Shown: positions 51,597 to 60,783, counted from the stretch's first letter. The stretch: 64,000 nt of DNA from Halorubrum halophilum (GCF_000739595.1 NZ_BBJP01000014.1:1-64000); one strand, 5' to 3'. Notes: generated by a model from the letters alone, not told the origin. Translations and numbers: made by a program.

Positions 51597-52781
51597 GTGT
51601 CACGGAGTCGGCTGTTCGGATCGCTGTGTGCGCTCGTCTTTCTCGTCAACTTCGCACGAGTCGTGTTCGCACCCCTCGTGGGCGAGTTCATCGGCGAGTT
51701 CGCGATCGGCGAGGGGACGGCGGGGCTGATCGTCACGCTCGCGTGGCTCGGCTCGGCGGCGCCGCGGCTCCCAGCGGGCTGGGCGCTGACGCACTTCTCC
51801 CGTCAGTTCGTGATCCTCGTCTCCGGGGCAATGCTGACGCTGGGCGCGCTCGGCGTCGCGCTGGCGCCGGGCGTCCCGACGCTGCTGACCGCCGCGTTCG
51901 CGATCGGGTTGGCCTCCGGCGTCTACTTCGTCGCCGCCAACCCCTTGGTCGCGGAGCTGTTTCCGACCCGCGTCGGTCGCGTGATGGGCGTTCACGGGAT
52001 GGCGAGCCAGCTCGCCGCCGTCGCCACCGCGCCAGTGGTCACGGTCGCGCTCTGGTACGACTGGCGGCTCGCCTTCTACGGGCTCGCGCTCGCCGCCGCC
52101 GCCTCCACCGTCGTCTTCGTCGTCTTCGCCCGGCAGACGGACCTCCCGGACGCCGGCGCGAGCGACACCGACTTCGTCGCCGGCGCGTTCTCGGAGTGGA
52201 AGCTGATTCTGGCGGGCGTCGTGTTACTGGGGCTCGCGAGCTTCGTCTGGCAGGGACTCTTCAACTTCTACGAGCTGTACATGATCGACAAGGGGCTCCC
52301 GCCCGCGACGGCGCGGAACCTGCTCACGGTGATCTTCGCCGCGGGCGTCCCCGCGTTCCTCGTCTCCGGCGACCTGGCGGACCGGCTCCCGCACGTGCCG
52401 TACCTGCTCGGAATCGTGTCGACGTTCATCGGCGGCGTCGTCCTCGTGGTCGTCTCCTCGGGACTGGCCGCGGTCGTCGCCGCCAGCGTCGTCGTCGGCT
52501 TCACGATCCACATGCTGTTCCCCGCCGGCGACACCTACCTGCTCGCGTCGCTGCCGGACGAGTCGCGGGCGTCGGCGTACGCCGTCTTCTCCGCCGGAAT
52601 GATGACGACGCAGGCGGCCGGCTCGTGGGTCGTCGGCGAGGCGATCGAGGCCGGTGCCGGCTACGACGCGGTCTTTCTCACGCTCGCCGGGGGACTCGCG
52701 CTCGTCGTCGTCGCGTACGCGGTGCTGGAACGCCTCGGCCGGATCCCCGGTGGGGCCGCGAGCGCGGAGCCAGCGCGGTGA
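51597..52781 (+). CDS. MFS transporter
   Basis: 394 residues, 12 predicted TM helices. The first helix begins FGSLCALVFLVNFARVVFAPLVGEF. Loop 2-3 signature WALTHFSRQFVILVSGAMLTLGA corresponds to the MFS G-x-x-x-D/R-R region. ELFPTRVGRVMGVHGMAS is the loop 4-5 motif. The second half mirrors it with SGDLADRLPHVPYLLG. The substrate is not predictable. GTG start at 51597. Neighbouring zinc-finger gene is divergent. Confidence 0.92.
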   Translation: MSRSRLFGSLCALVFLVNFARVVFAPLVGEFIGEFAIGEGTAGLIVTLAWLGSAAPRLPAGWALTHFSRQFVILVSGAMLTLGALGVALAPGVPTLLTAAFAIGLASGVYFVAANPLVAELFPTRVGRVMGVHGMASQLAAVATAPVVTVALWYDWRLAFYGLALAAAASTVVFVVFARQTDLPDAGASDTDFVAGAFSEWKLILAGVVLLGLASFVWQGLFNFYELYMIDKGLPPATARNLLTVIFAAGVPAFLVSGDLADRLPHVPYLLGIVSTFIGGVVLVVVSSGLAAVVAASVVVGFTIHMLFPAGDTYLLASLPDESRASAYAVFSAGMMTTQAAGSWVVGEAIEAGAGYDAVFLTLAGGLALVVVAYAVLERLGRIPGGAASAEPAR

Positions 52782-52797
52782 GAGCGGTCCGCACTCC

Positions 52798-52857
52798 GCC
52801 CGCCGTCCACCTGCCCGCCGTCCACCTGCCCGCCGTCCGCCGTCCGCCTGCCCGCCG
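52798..52857 (+). repeat. 15-bp tandem repeat upstream of gpgS
   Basis: About three and a half copies of CCTGCCCGCCGTCCA in the gap between the MFS gene and gpgS, ending about 30 bases before the gpgS TATA box. Confidence 0.8.
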
Positions 52858-52886
52858 AGACCGGCACGGGAGCACGGGTATCGCAC

Positions 52887-52896
52887 CTATTTAGGG
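52887..52896 (+). promoter_or_regulatory. TATA-like box for gpgS
   Basis: CCTATTTAGG, about 24-33 bases before the ATG at 52920. Confidence 0.5.
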
Positions 52897-52919
52897 CGTC
52901 CCGCCCGTGTACCGGATAG

Positions 52920-54116
52920 ATGGAGTACGTACAAGAGCGCGTGACGACGCTGCACGCGTTGACCGACCACCGGCCGGAGGCCCCCACCGGCCGGGCGGCG
53001 GTCGTCGTGCCGATGACGGAGCGCGAGTACGGGACGCTCGCGGCCGATCGGGTCCTGACGGCGCTGGAGTCTGTCGACCCCGCCCGCGTGGTCGTCCCCC
53101 TCCGCGCCCCCGCCGAGCGCGTCGGGCCCTTCGCCGAATGGCTCGACGGCTTCGACGTGACCGTAGAGCCCCTGTGGTGCGGCGGCCCGCGGCTCACGGA
53201 GCTGCTCGCGGCCCGCGGGCTCGACGGGGACCGCGGAAAGGGTCGGGACGTGTGGCTCGGGCTCGGTCGCGCCCTGGAAGAGGAGTTCGTCGTCGTCCAC
53301 GACGCCGACACGAAGACGTACTCGCCCGCCTTCGTCAACCGACTGCTGTTCCCGCTCGCGCACGGCCACGACTTCTCGAAGGGGTACTACGCTCGCGTCG
53401 AGGACGGGTCGCTGTACGGGCGGCTGTTCCGGCTGTTCTTCAGGCCCTTAGTCCGCGCGCTCGCCGACGCTACCGAGCGCCGCGAGGCCGGCGTTCTGGA
53501 GTACCTCGACGCGTTCCGCTACGCGCTCGCCGGGGAGTTCGCGGCGACGACCGACCTCGTCTCGCGGCTCCGCGTCCAGCGCGGCTGGGGGTTGGAGGTC
53601 GGGACGCTCGGCGAGACGTTCGCGCACGCGGGCTTCGCGGGGAGTGCACAGGTGGATCTGGGGCGGTACGAGCACGACCACCGCTCCGTCGACGGCCCGA
53701 CCGGGCTCGCCGACATGAGCCGGGCGGTCGGCGAGGCGACCCTCCGCGCGGTCGAGAACGCTGGCGTCCAGATCGAGTACGACGCGCTCGCCGCCCGCTA
53801 CCGCGAGGCGGCCGACGGGCTGATCCGCGGCTACGAGACGGACGCCGCGTTCAACGGCCTCGACTACGACCGCACCGACGAGCGCGAGCAGGTCGCGACG
53901 TACGCCGACGCCCTCGGAGAGCCGGGCCCGGACACCCGTCTCCCGGCGTGGCGCGACGCTCCCCTCACGCCCGCGGAGGTGGCCGACGCGGCGCGGGCCG
54001 ACCTCGCGGCGGCTGCGCGGGATACGGGGTCGGGGCGAACGGATCGGAAGCCGCGGGAGGCCGACCGCCCGCGGCCCGCGGACCCGAGCGCCGACGCCCC
54101 GGCGGGGGAGGACTGA
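52920..54116 (+). CDS. gpgS: Glucosyl-3-phosphoglycerate synthase (GT81-like)
   Basis: 398 residues. GT-A fold: AAVVVPMTEREYGTLAADRVLTALE, DxD-type metal motif in VVVHDADTKTYSP (about 125-130), then GYYARVEDGSLYGRLFRLFF and GWGLEVGTLGETF. The pattern matches GpgS, which transfers glucose from a nucleotide sugar to 3-phosphoglycerate, the first step toward glucosylglycerate, an anionic compatible solute. No phosphatase (gpgP) gene is adjacent. A disordered Arg/Asp/Pro tail ends the protein. Cotranscription with the next gene (3-base gap) is likely. Confidence 0.88.
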   Translation: MEYVQERVTTLHALTDHRPEAPTGRAAVVVPMTEREYGTLAADRVLTALESVDPARVVVPLRAPAERVGPFAEWLDGFDVTVEPLWCGGPRLTELLAARGLDGDRGKGRDVWLGLGRALEEEFVVVHDADTKTYSPAFVNRLLFPLAHGHDFSKGYYARVEDGSLYGRLFRLFFRPLVRALADATERREAGVLEYLDAFRYALAGEFAATTDLVSRLRVQRGWGLEVGTLGETFAHAGFAGSAQVDLGRYEHDHRSVDGPTGLADMSRAVGEATLRAVENAGVQIEYDALAARYREAADGLIRGYETDAAFNGLDYDRTDEREQVATYADALGEPGPDTRLPAWRDAPLTPAEVADAARADLAAAARDTGSGRTDRKPREADRPRPADPSADAPAGED

Positions 54117-54119
54117 CCG

Positions 54120-54719
54120 ATGGGGGATGGAGACGGACCCGGCGGCTCCGATGGCGACGCCCCCAGCGTCGCCGCCCGCGACGACCTCGCCGGCGTCGTC
54201 GACCTGTTCCAGTGGCTCACCCGCGAGGAGCTGTCGCGAGCGCTCTCGGAGCTCGCTTATAAACAGCGCGCCGAGGTCGATGACGAGGCCATCGCCGCCG
54301 CCATCGACGTCGCGGTCGCGGAGTACGCGCTCGTCCCCGCGCCCCCCGCGGCGCTCTCGGAGGCGGGAGCGGGGAGCGCGCCGGAATCGGTGGCGGACCC
54401 CGCCGACCTCGACAGAGGGGACGACACCGACGGCGCCGACGCGATCGCTCTCGCGGTCGGCCCGGCGGCGTTCCCCTCGCTGCCGGCGGACGCCGAGGAC
54501 CTCCCGCACATCCTCGACGTCCCCGAGCGCGACGTGGATCGAGAGGCGCTCTCGGAGGCAGTGTTGAAGCGGCTGTCCGAGGACGCGGTCGCCGCGATCG
54601 AGTCGAGTGACGCGGAGCGGCTGGAGGTCCTCGCGGACGTGACCTACGACATCGAGGCGTGGGCGCCCGTCGACGCCGGGGACATCCGCGAGCGGATCGT
54701 CGACGAACTGGACGCGTAG
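54120..54719 (+). CDS. Uncharacterised haloarchaeal protein downstream of gpgS
   Basis: 199 residues, acidic, soluble. A helical segment DDLAGVVDLFQWLTREELSRALSELAYKQRAEVDDEAIAAAIDVAVAEYAL is followed by an acidic linker and a second helical domain VDREALSEAVLKRLSEDAVAAIESSDAERLEVLADVTYDIEAW. No family is named with confidence. A TTATAAAC inside it (about 54257) looks like TATA but is coding. Tight spacing suggests a shared transcript with gpgS. Confidence 0.85.
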   Translation: MGDGDGPGGSDGDAPSVAARDDLAGVVDLFQWLTREELSRALSELAYKQRAEVDDEAIAAAIDVAVAEYALVPAPPAALSEAGAGSAPESVADPADLDRGDDTDGADAIALAVGPAAFPSLPADAEDLPHILDVPERDVDREALSEAVLKRLSEDAVAAIESSDAERLEVLADVTYDIEAWAPVDAGDIRERIVDELDA

Positions 54720-54756
54720 GCGCCTCTGCGGGACCGTCTACAGCCCACGCCGACGC

Positions 54757-55509
54757 TCAGTCGATCACGTCGACGATTTCCCCCTCGATCATCCGCGCGA
54801 GGACGACCCGAGACACGTCCGCGCGCTCGTGGACGGCCCGAGCGATCTCCCGCGCCGTCGCCTCGTCGTGGGCATCGTCGACGGCGTTGACGAGGGGGAT
54901 CGCGGTCGCGTCCTGCGGAACATCTTTTAAACCCCCCAGTTCATCGGCGAGCACTCGTCCGACCAGTTCGGGAGTGATCTCGTCGCCGACCGCCGCGTCG
55001 GTGATCGCGGCCACGCGCTCGGGACGGTGGACGGTCTCCGCCGTCAGCGGCTCGCCGACCGCGCCGACGCTCGCCACCGGCACCACGCGGTCCGCGCTCG
55101 CCGGGACCTGCGGCTCGCGCTCGTTCGGGGCTTTGAAAAGGCGCGTCCGCGCGCCGTCGGCCTTCACAAGGACCGGCCCGTCGTGTGCGGCCCCGATCTC
55201 GTCGACGACCGTCGGGTCGTATCCCCGATACCGATCGTCGCGCTCGCGCTCCGGGACCAGTCCGAGCGGGAAGGCGTCCTCGGCTCCCTCGTTCGCCGGC
55301 TCCGCGAGTGCGGCGACCGGATCCTCGGTCACGCGGACGCCCGCGACCTCCCGGTCGAAGATCGGGATCCGGACCGTCGCGGTGAGTACCGCCGGATCGA
55401 GCCGCCCGGCGAGCGCGTAGAGGGTGGTCTTCTTCCCGCCGGCGCCGACGAGGCAGGTCGTTCCCGCGGCCGCGTCGAGGGCGTCGACGACGCCGTCGAT
55501 ACCGTTCAT
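54757..55509 (-). CDS. yqeC: YqeC-like putative selenium-cofactor biosynthesis protein
   Basis: 250 residues. P-loop-like TCLVGAGGKKTTLYALAG near the N-terminus, then VLVKADGARTRLFKAPNEREPQVPASADRVVPVASV, a signature of the YqeC/EF2563 family associated with Se-dependent molybdenum hydroxylases. Here it is divergent from an aldehyde ferredoxin oxidoreductase, another tungsten/molybdenum pterin enzyme, so it may help mature that cofactor. That is inference from context. Confidence 0.85.
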   Translation of the reverse strand: MNGIDGVVDALDAAAGTTCLVGAGGKKTTLYALAGRLDPAVLTATVRIPIFDREVAGVRVTEDPVAALAEPANEGAEDAFPLGLVPERERDDRYRGYDPTVVDEIGAAHDGPVLVKADGARTRLFKAPNEREPQVPASADRVVPVASVGAVGEPLTAETVHRPERVAAITDAAVGDEITPELVGRVLADELGGLKDVPQDATAIPLVNAVDDAHDEATAREIARAVHERADVSRVVLARMIEGEIVDVID

Positions 55510-55620
55510 GTCCGAATCCGTGGTCGGCGAGGGGCGAAAGGCCGTCGGTCGGGGCGGATCGAACGAGGGAGATCGGATCGGCGTGTGGTTTAATCCCGTT
55601 CGCCCGCGAGGTGGCTCACG
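55510..55620. promoter_or_regulatory. Divergent promoter region yqeC / AOR
   Basis: 111 bases. GGTTTAATC near 55586 is a plausible TATA box for the AOR gene at 55621. No clear box for yqeC was seen. Confidence 0.4.
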
Positions 55621-57495
55621 ATGACCGTTCCCGACCGGATGCTCCGCGTCGACCTCACCACGGAGCGCGTGCGCAGCGAGCCGGTTCCCGAGGCGTGGCT
55701 CGCGCGCTACGTCGGCGGGAAGGGGCTCGGCGCGCGGTACCTCTACGAGATGGAGCCGGGCGTCGACCCGGCGTCGCCGGCGAACCGGCTCGCGTTCGCC
55801 GTCGGCCCGCTGACCGGATACCTCCCCGGCGAGCCGCGCTACGCGGCGGTGACGAAGTCCCCGCTCACGGGCGCGTTCCTCGACTCCTACGGCGGCGGGT
55901 CGTTCGCGTCGCGGCTGGCCGGCTCCCTCGGCGACCACCTCGGCGTCGTGATCGAGGGCGCGGCCGACGACCCGGTGGTCCTCTCGCTCGCCGGCGGGGA
56001 GGCGACGATCGAACCCGCGGACGACCTCCGTGGACTCGACGCGGCAGAGACCGACGCGCGGTTCCCGGACGCCGCCGTCGCCTGCGTCGGTCCGGCGGGC
56101 GAGGCTGAGGTCCGGTACGCGACGATCGCCTCCGACGGCGGCGACCACCACGCGGGTCGGGGCGGCGCGGGCGCAGTGATGGGCGCGAAGGGGCTCAAGG
56201 CGGTCGTCGCCCGCGATCCGGCGCTCGAGGTTCCCGCCGCGCTCCGCGACCTCCGCGAGCGCGACGAGGCGGCGTTCGCCGACAGCGACGCCGGCCGGTG
56301 GCTCGCCGCGGGCGACACTCTCGAAACAGTCGCGTTCGGCGACGAGACCGGCGTGCTCCCGACGCGCGGCTGGCAGTCCCGCCGCTTCGGCGGCGCTGAC
56401 GGTCTCGGCGTCGAGCGGGCGACCGAGAGCGCGACCGGCCGCGAGCGTCCCGAGGATCCGGTTCCGGGAGGGTTCCGGGTGTCGGCGGGGGAAGGGACGA
56501 GTTCGACCGAGGACGCCGACTCCGACACCACCGTCCCCCGCGGCGGCACCCCCATCGCGCTCGGCGCGGGGCTCGGGATCGACGACTTCGACGCGGTCGC
56601 GGCCCTCGGCGGTGTCTGCGACCGGCTCGGGATCGACGTGATCTCCGCCGGAAACGCGGTCGCGTGGGCGGTCCGCGCGAGCGACGCGGGGCTGATCGAT
56701 CCCGCCGATCACGGCGTCGATCGCGATCTCTCGTTCGGCGACGAGGCGGCCGCCAGAGAGCTGATCGAGGAGATCGCGGCCCGGTCGACCCCGCTGGGCG
56801 ACGCGCTCGCGGACGGGGTGGCGGCCGCCGCGGAGCGGTTCGGCGGGACAGATTTGGTGCCGACCGTGAAGGGGATGGAACTGGCCTCGTACGACCCGCG
56901 CGGCGCGGCGACGATGGCGCTGGCGTTCGCGACCGGCGACCGCGGCGGCTGCCACCGACGCGCCCGGCCGGTCGAGACCGAGGCGGTGGCCGACCCGGGG
57001 TGGAACCCCGCCGAGCGCGCCGCTGTCGTCGCGGACGAGCAGGACCGGCGGGCCGGGCTGTGGTGTCTCGTCGGCGACGACTTCCTCGCCGAGAGCTTCG
57101 GGGCGGCGGCGGCCGCCGAGTGGCTCGCCGCCCTCGGCGACGAGCGCGACCCGGATGACCTCCGGCTCCTCGGCGAGCGCGTGTGGACGCTCACGCGCCT
57201 GTTCAACCTCCGAGAGGGGTTCGACCGCGACGACGACGGCCTTCCGGAGGCGCTGACGCGGAATACCGATGAGGCAGGCAAAGAGGGCGAAGCGCCCGGC
57301 GACGGCCTCGACCCCGACGCGTTCGAGGACCTCCTCGACCGGTACTACGCGTATCGGGGCTGGGACCGCGAGGGCCGGCCGACCGCCCGACTGCTCGATC
57401 GGCTCGGGCTCGCCGACCTTCCCGACGCGGCGACGCCGGTTGGGTCGGCGGAAACGATACCGGGTTTCGGCGCCGCTGACGGCGACGACGACTGA
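55621..57495 (+). CDS. Aldehyde ferredoxin oxidoreductase family protein lacking the CxxCxxxC cluster ligands
   Basis: 624 residues. The N-terminal AOR domain is intact: LARYVGGKGLGARYLYE, AVGPLTGYLPGEPRYAAVTKSPLTGAFLDSYGGG, and AGRGGAGAVMGAKGLKAVV bind the pterin cofactor. Domain 2-3 continues with CDRLGIDVISAGNAVAWA, VKGMELASYDPRGAATMALAFATGDRGG and LWCLVGDDF. Where Pyrococcus AOR has RPCYACPIGCGRV, this protein has RPEDPVPGGFRV (about 274-285): all three N-terminal 4Fe-4S cysteines are missing. Only the later Cys region (LWCLV) survives. It may be an AOR paralogue without the cluster, using another electron route. Confidence 0.9.
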   Translation: MTVPDRMLRVDLTTERVRSEPVPEAWLARYVGGKGLGARYLYEMEPGVDPASPANRLAFAVGPLTGYLPGEPRYAAVTKSPLTGAFLDSYGGGSFASRLAGSLGDHLGVVIEGAADDPVVLSLAGGEATIEPADDLRGLDAAETDARFPDAAVACVGPAGEAEVRYATIASDGGDHHAGRGGAGAVMGAKGLKAVVARDPALEVPAALRDLRERDEAAFADSDAGRWLAAGDTLETVAFGDETGVLPTRGWQSRRFGGADGLGVERATESATGRERPEDPVPGGFRVSAGEGTSSTEDADSDTTVPRGGTPIALGAGLGIDDFDAVAALGGVCDRLGIDVISAGNAVAWAVRASDAGLIDPADHGVDRDLSFGDEAAARELIEEIAARSTPLGDALADGVAAAAERFGGTDLVPTVKGMELASYDPRGAATMALAFATGDRGGCHRRARPVETEAVADPGWNPAERAAVVADEQDRRAGLWCLVGDDFLAESFGAAAAAEWLAALGDERDPDDLRLLGERVWTLTRLFNLREGFDRDDDGLPEALTRNTDEAGKEGEAPGDGLDPDAFEDLLDRYYAYRGWDREGRPTARLLDRLGLADLPDAATPVGSAETIPGFGAADGDDD

Positions 57496-57531
57496 ACGGC
57501 GAGAAAACCGGACGAGAAAACCGGCGCCGAC

Positions 57532-58734
57532 CTACGGGGCCGCCTGCTTCGTCGAGACCAGTTCGATCACGTCGCGGTGGGAGAGCTCGTGGTCCGTCCC
57601 CACCTGTCGGCCGCTCCGGCAGTCGGTGCCGTGGAGGAGCCCCTCGCCGATGTCCGAGTGGATGTGGAACGCGAAGTCCTCGGTCGTCGACCCGCCGGGG
57701 AGGATGAAGCAGTCGCGGAAGACGCCCTTCTCGTCTTTGCTCCCGTTCGCGGAGCCGGGGAAGACGGCGATACACCCGAGCACGTCGAAGACGGCCTCCT
57801 CCAGCGCGCCCTGCACGCCGGTCCCGTCGTACTCGGCGACGAACTCGCCGATCTGCGCTAAGCCCGCCTCCTGCTCGCCGGAGACGTCGTCGACGACCTC
57901 GAAGTCGCTCTCGCCGGGCGTGTAGTCGACGACGCCCGCGTCGTCCGCGTTCTTGAGGGCCTTCTCCGCGTGAGCGCTCGCGGGGACGAACGAGAGGTGG
58001 TCGTAGTCGGGGTCGGTCGTGATCTCCCCCCAGTTCGCCTGCGCCTCGGGGGTGTCCATCTTGTTGGCGGCGACGACCATCGGCTTCGTGCGCTTGCGGA
58101 TCTCACGGGCGAGGTCGGCCTTGTCGGCCTCGTCCCACGTCTCCGGATCGAGTTCGAGCCCCTCCGCGAGGATCACCTGTTTCATCCGGTCCTTGTCGAT
58201 GCCGAACGCGGACATCTGGTCGGCGAGCTCCGCCTCGATGGCGGCGTCCGCGCCGTGGTAGCGCGTCTCAAACTTTTCGAGCCCCTTCTCTAACACGTCG
58301 AGGTACCAGGCGTCGAGCTCCTCCTCTAAGAAGTCGATGTCCTCGCGCGGGTCGTGGCCCTCGGTGGTCTCGCCCTCGATGTCGGTCTTGCCCGAGAAGT
58401 CGACGACGTGGATCAGCACGTCGGTCTCGTTGAGGTCGGTGAGGAACTGGTTGCCGAGCCCGCGGCCCTCGTGGGCGCCGGGGACGAGCCCGGCGACGTC
58501 GACGAGCTTGACCGGGACGAAGCGGGTGCCCTCGCGGCAGACGCCGACGCTCGGCGTGCAGGTCTCGTCGAACTCGGGGGCGGCGCAGTCGACGCGGACG
58601 TACGCCTCGCCGACGGTCGGGTCGATCGTGGTGAACGGGTACGCGCCCTCAGGCACGTCGTTCATGGTCGCGGCGTTGAAAAACGTCGACTTCCCCACGG
58701 AGGGCTTGCCGACGAGGCCGATCCGGTAACTCAT
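57532..58734 (-). CDS. YchF/Obg-type GTP-binding protein (archaeal, TGS domain)
   Basis: 400 residues. G1 IGLVGKPSVGKSTFFNA, G2/G3 region YPFTTIDPTVG and KLVDVAGLVPGAHEGRGLGNQFL, G4 VVAANKMDTPEA, then a helical domain and a C-terminal TGS-like domain (RDCFILPGGSTTEDFAFHIHSDIGEGLL). The NKMD motif is retained, unlike ATP-preferring YchF (NxxE), so GTP is the likely nucleotide. Role in translation is expected for the family. Confidence 0.94.
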   Translation of the reverse strand: MSYRIGLVGKPSVGKSTFFNAATMNDVPEGAYPFTTIDPTVGEAYVRVDCAAPEFDETCTPSVGVCREGTRFVPVKLVDVAGLVPGAHEGRGLGNQFLTDLNETDVLIHVVDFSGKTDIEGETTEGHDPREDIDFLEEELDAWYLDVLEKGLEKFETRYHGADAAIEAELADQMSAFGIDKDRMKQVILAEGLELDPETWDEADKADLAREIRKRTKPMVVAANKMDTPEAQANWGEITTDPDYDHLSFVPASAHAEKALKNADDAGVVDYTPGESDFEVVDDVSGEQEAGLAQIGEFVAEYDGTGVQGALEEAVFDVLGCIAVFPGSANGSKDEKGVFRDCFILPGGSTTEDFAFHIHSDIGEGLLHGTDCRSGRQVGTDHELSHRDVIELVSTKQAAP

Positions 58735-58834
58735 TACCAGCAGTGCGCGATCCACGGTAAAAAGCGATGCGAGACGCGCCGTGGCGTGGGGAGCGGTGAC
58801 GTGCGGGCGTATCAGCCGGACTCGATCGGTCCGA

Positions 58835-59092
58835 TCAGGCGTCGCCGTCGGACTGCCCCGGCTCTCCGAGCGCCTCGATCGGGAGCACGTTCTGGAGCGC
58901 GGCGACAGCGTCCTCGGCGCTCTCGAATCGCTCTTGGTCGATGTCGGCCACAAGGTCGCCGAGGTCGGCGTCGCCGTCGGCGAACAGCACGGTCGTGCCG
59001 GCACAGGAGTCGGAGAGATCCTCGCGGGCGGCCGGATACGAGTAGTCGCGGAACTCGTCTTCGACGCGAGAGAGATTTATTTCGGATGTCAT
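58835..59092 (-). CDS. DUF5789/DUF2795-like small acidic protein
   Basis: 85 residues. SRVEDEFRDYSYPAAREDLSDSCAGTTVLFADGDADLGDLVADIDQERFESAEDAVAALQNVL matches the small haloarchaeal DUF5789 layout: 'Y..PA...DL' motif followed by helical end. Single Cys at residue 30. TATA-like GCGTTTAAGG about 30 bases upstream. Function unknown. Confidence 0.82.
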   Translation of the reverse strand: MTSEINLSRVEDEFRDYSYPAAREDLSDSCAGTTVLFADGDADLGDLVADIDQERFESAEDAVAALQNVLPIEALGEPGQSDGDA

Positions 59093-59220
59093 GATAGAGA
59101 TATCGACGCGTGGGACCTTAAACGCGCCCCTCGTCCGAATTCCGACGGATCCGGCCGAAAAAGAACCGGCAAAACGCGCAAAGAGTTATGTGCGGGCCGC
59201 TCTGTGGTGCATGTGAACAT

Positions 59221-59751
59221 ATGTCTCTATACGATCGGATCCTCGTCCCGACCGACGGCTCCGCCGAGGGGAAGCGGGCGGTCGCGCACGCCCTCGACCT
59301 CGCGTCGGTCCACGACGCGAACGTTCACGCGCTGTACGTGGTCGACACGGCGAGCTACGCGGGGATGCCGATGGAGAGTTCCTGGGAGGGGGTCGGCGAC
59401 CTCCTGCGGGACGACGCGAACGAGGCGGTCGCGGAGGTCGAGTCGCTCGCGGCCGAGACCGACCTCGGGATCGAGACGGCGGTCGCGGAGGGGTCGCCGA
59501 GCAAGGAGATCATCCGGTACGCCGAGGGAAACGGCTGTGACCTGATCGTGATGGGCACGCACGGGCGCGGCGGGATCGACCGGCTCCTCCTCGGGAGCGT
59601 CGCCGAGAAGGTGGTCCGCGGGTCGAGCGTCCCCGTGCTGACGGTGCGGTTGGACGGAAATATTCCGGGAGACGGGGCCGTCGAAAGCGACGCTCCGGCC
59701 GAGAACGAACCGTCGGCTGACGGCGAGTCCGAAGCGACGGGACAGAGCTAG
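59221..59751 (+). CDS. Universal stress protein (UspA family) with acidic tail
   Basis: 176 residues. Usp domain 1-145: YDRILVPTDGSAEGKRAV, loop IVMGTHGRGGIDRLLLGSVAEKVVRGSSVPVLTV, ATP-binding form. Residues 146-176 are a disordered Glu/Ala/Ser tail. AGTTATGT about 33 bases upstream repeats the box of the UspA gene at 9091. An ATG at 59188 would add a Cys-rich leader (MCGPLCGACEH) with no family support. Confidence 0.93.
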   Translation: MSLYDRILVPTDGSAEGKRAVAHALDLASVHDANVHALYVVDTASYAGMPMESSWEGVGDLLRDDANEAVAEVESLAAETDLGIETAVAEGSPSKEIIRYAEGNGCDLIVMGTHGRGGIDRLLLGSVAEKVVRGSSVPVLTVRLDGNIPGDGAVESDAPAENEPSADGESEATGQS

Positions 59752-59787
59752 GCGACGGTCGCGTGTCGAGCGTTCGACGATCGGTCC

Positions 59788-60783
59788 TCAGTCGTCGGCG
59801 TCGCGCAGGTGTTCGCAGTCGCCGGCGTGGACCCGACGGATACCGTCGGCCGTCTCGATCACGAGCGCGCCTGGCGGCTCCACGTCGATCGCGGTGCCCG
59901 TCACCGGGCCGTTCGGGGTGTCCACGCGGACCCGGCGGCCGAGGGTGCTCGCGCGCTCGCGCCACGCCGGGAGGATCCGGTCCATCCGGTCGGGCGTCCC
60001 CGCCAGCGCCGCGAAGCGTTCGAGGAGCGTCGCGGCGACCCGGCGCCTGTCGACGGGCCCGTCGAGTTCCTCCTGTAGGGAAGTCGCACCCGCCGGAAGC
60101 GTCTCGGCGTCGATGTTGGCGTTGACGCCGATCCCCGGGACGATCCACGAGATCCGGTCAGCCTCGCCCTCCATCTCCGTGAGGATCCCCGCGACCTTGC
60201 GGCCGCCGCGACCGCCCGGGTCGGGGTCGGCGCCGCCCTCGCCGTCGTCTCCGCTCTCGGACTCCCCCACGAGCACGTCGTTCGGCCACTTGATGTGGGC
60301 GTCGACGCCGGCCTCTCGGCAGGCGTCGGCCGTCGCGACCGCGGCGGCGAGGGTGAAGAGCGGGGCGCGGGCCGGCGGCGCGTCGGGCCGGATCGCGAGC
60401 GAAAGCCAGACGCCGCCGCTCGGCGCGACCCACTCGCGGTCGAGTCGCCCCCGGCTGCCGGTCTGCTCGTCGGCGACGACCGCGACGCCGTCGGCCCCGT
60501 CGCTCGCCAGTTCGCGGGCCCGCTCGTTCGTCGACGCGATCCGGTCGCGGTACTCGACCGCGTAGGGCGCGTCGAGTCCGAACTCGATACCGGCCGCGGA
60601 GTAGCCGGGGTCCTTAGGCGCGACGTACCCCTCCGAGGTCGACTCGACCGCGAACCCTTCCTCGCGGAGCGACTCGACTGCCTTCCAGACCGCCGCCCGC
60701 GACACGCCGAGGTCGTCGGCGAGCGCGGGACCGGAGACGGGGCCGTCGCCGAGAGCGTCGAGCAGCGCGCGGCGCGTGTCCAT
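59788..60783 (-). CDS. birA: Biotin--protein ligase (BirA) with HTH
   Basis: 331 residues. N-terminal winged HTH (LADDLGVSRAAVWKAVESLREEGFAVES), then the ligase: ASTNERARELA, ADEQTGSRGRLDREWVAPSGGVWLSLAIRP (biotinyl-AMP loop GSRGR), IKWPNDVLVGE, KVAGILTEMEGEADRISWIVPGIGVNAN, and a C-terminal SH3-like domain. An acidic insertion (ESGDDGEGGADPDPGG) sits between KWPND and KVAGIL. It biotinylates carboxylase carrier protein and, through its HTH, may act as a biotin repressor; no biotin gene is adjacent. Confidence 0.95.
   Translation of the reverse strand: MDTRRALLDALGDGPVSGPALADDLGVSRAAVWKAVESLREEGFAVESTSEGYVAPKDPGYSAAGIEFGLDAPYAVEYRDRIASTNERARELASDGADGVAVVADEQTGSRGRLDREWVAPSGGVWLSLAIRPDAPPARAPLFTLAAAVATADACREAGVDAHIKWPNDVLVGESESGDDGEGGADPDPGGRGGRKVAGILTEMEGEADRISWIVPGIGVNANIDAETLPAGATSLQEELDGPVDRRRVAATLLERFAALAGTPDRMDRILPAWRERASTLGRRVRVDTPNGPVTGTAIDVEPPGALVIETADGIRRVHAGDCEHLRDADD

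Noticed and set aside
54256-54264. TTATAAAC as a promoter similar to the element boxes
   Set aside because: It lies inside a well-supported coding region and no gene starts downstream at the right distance.
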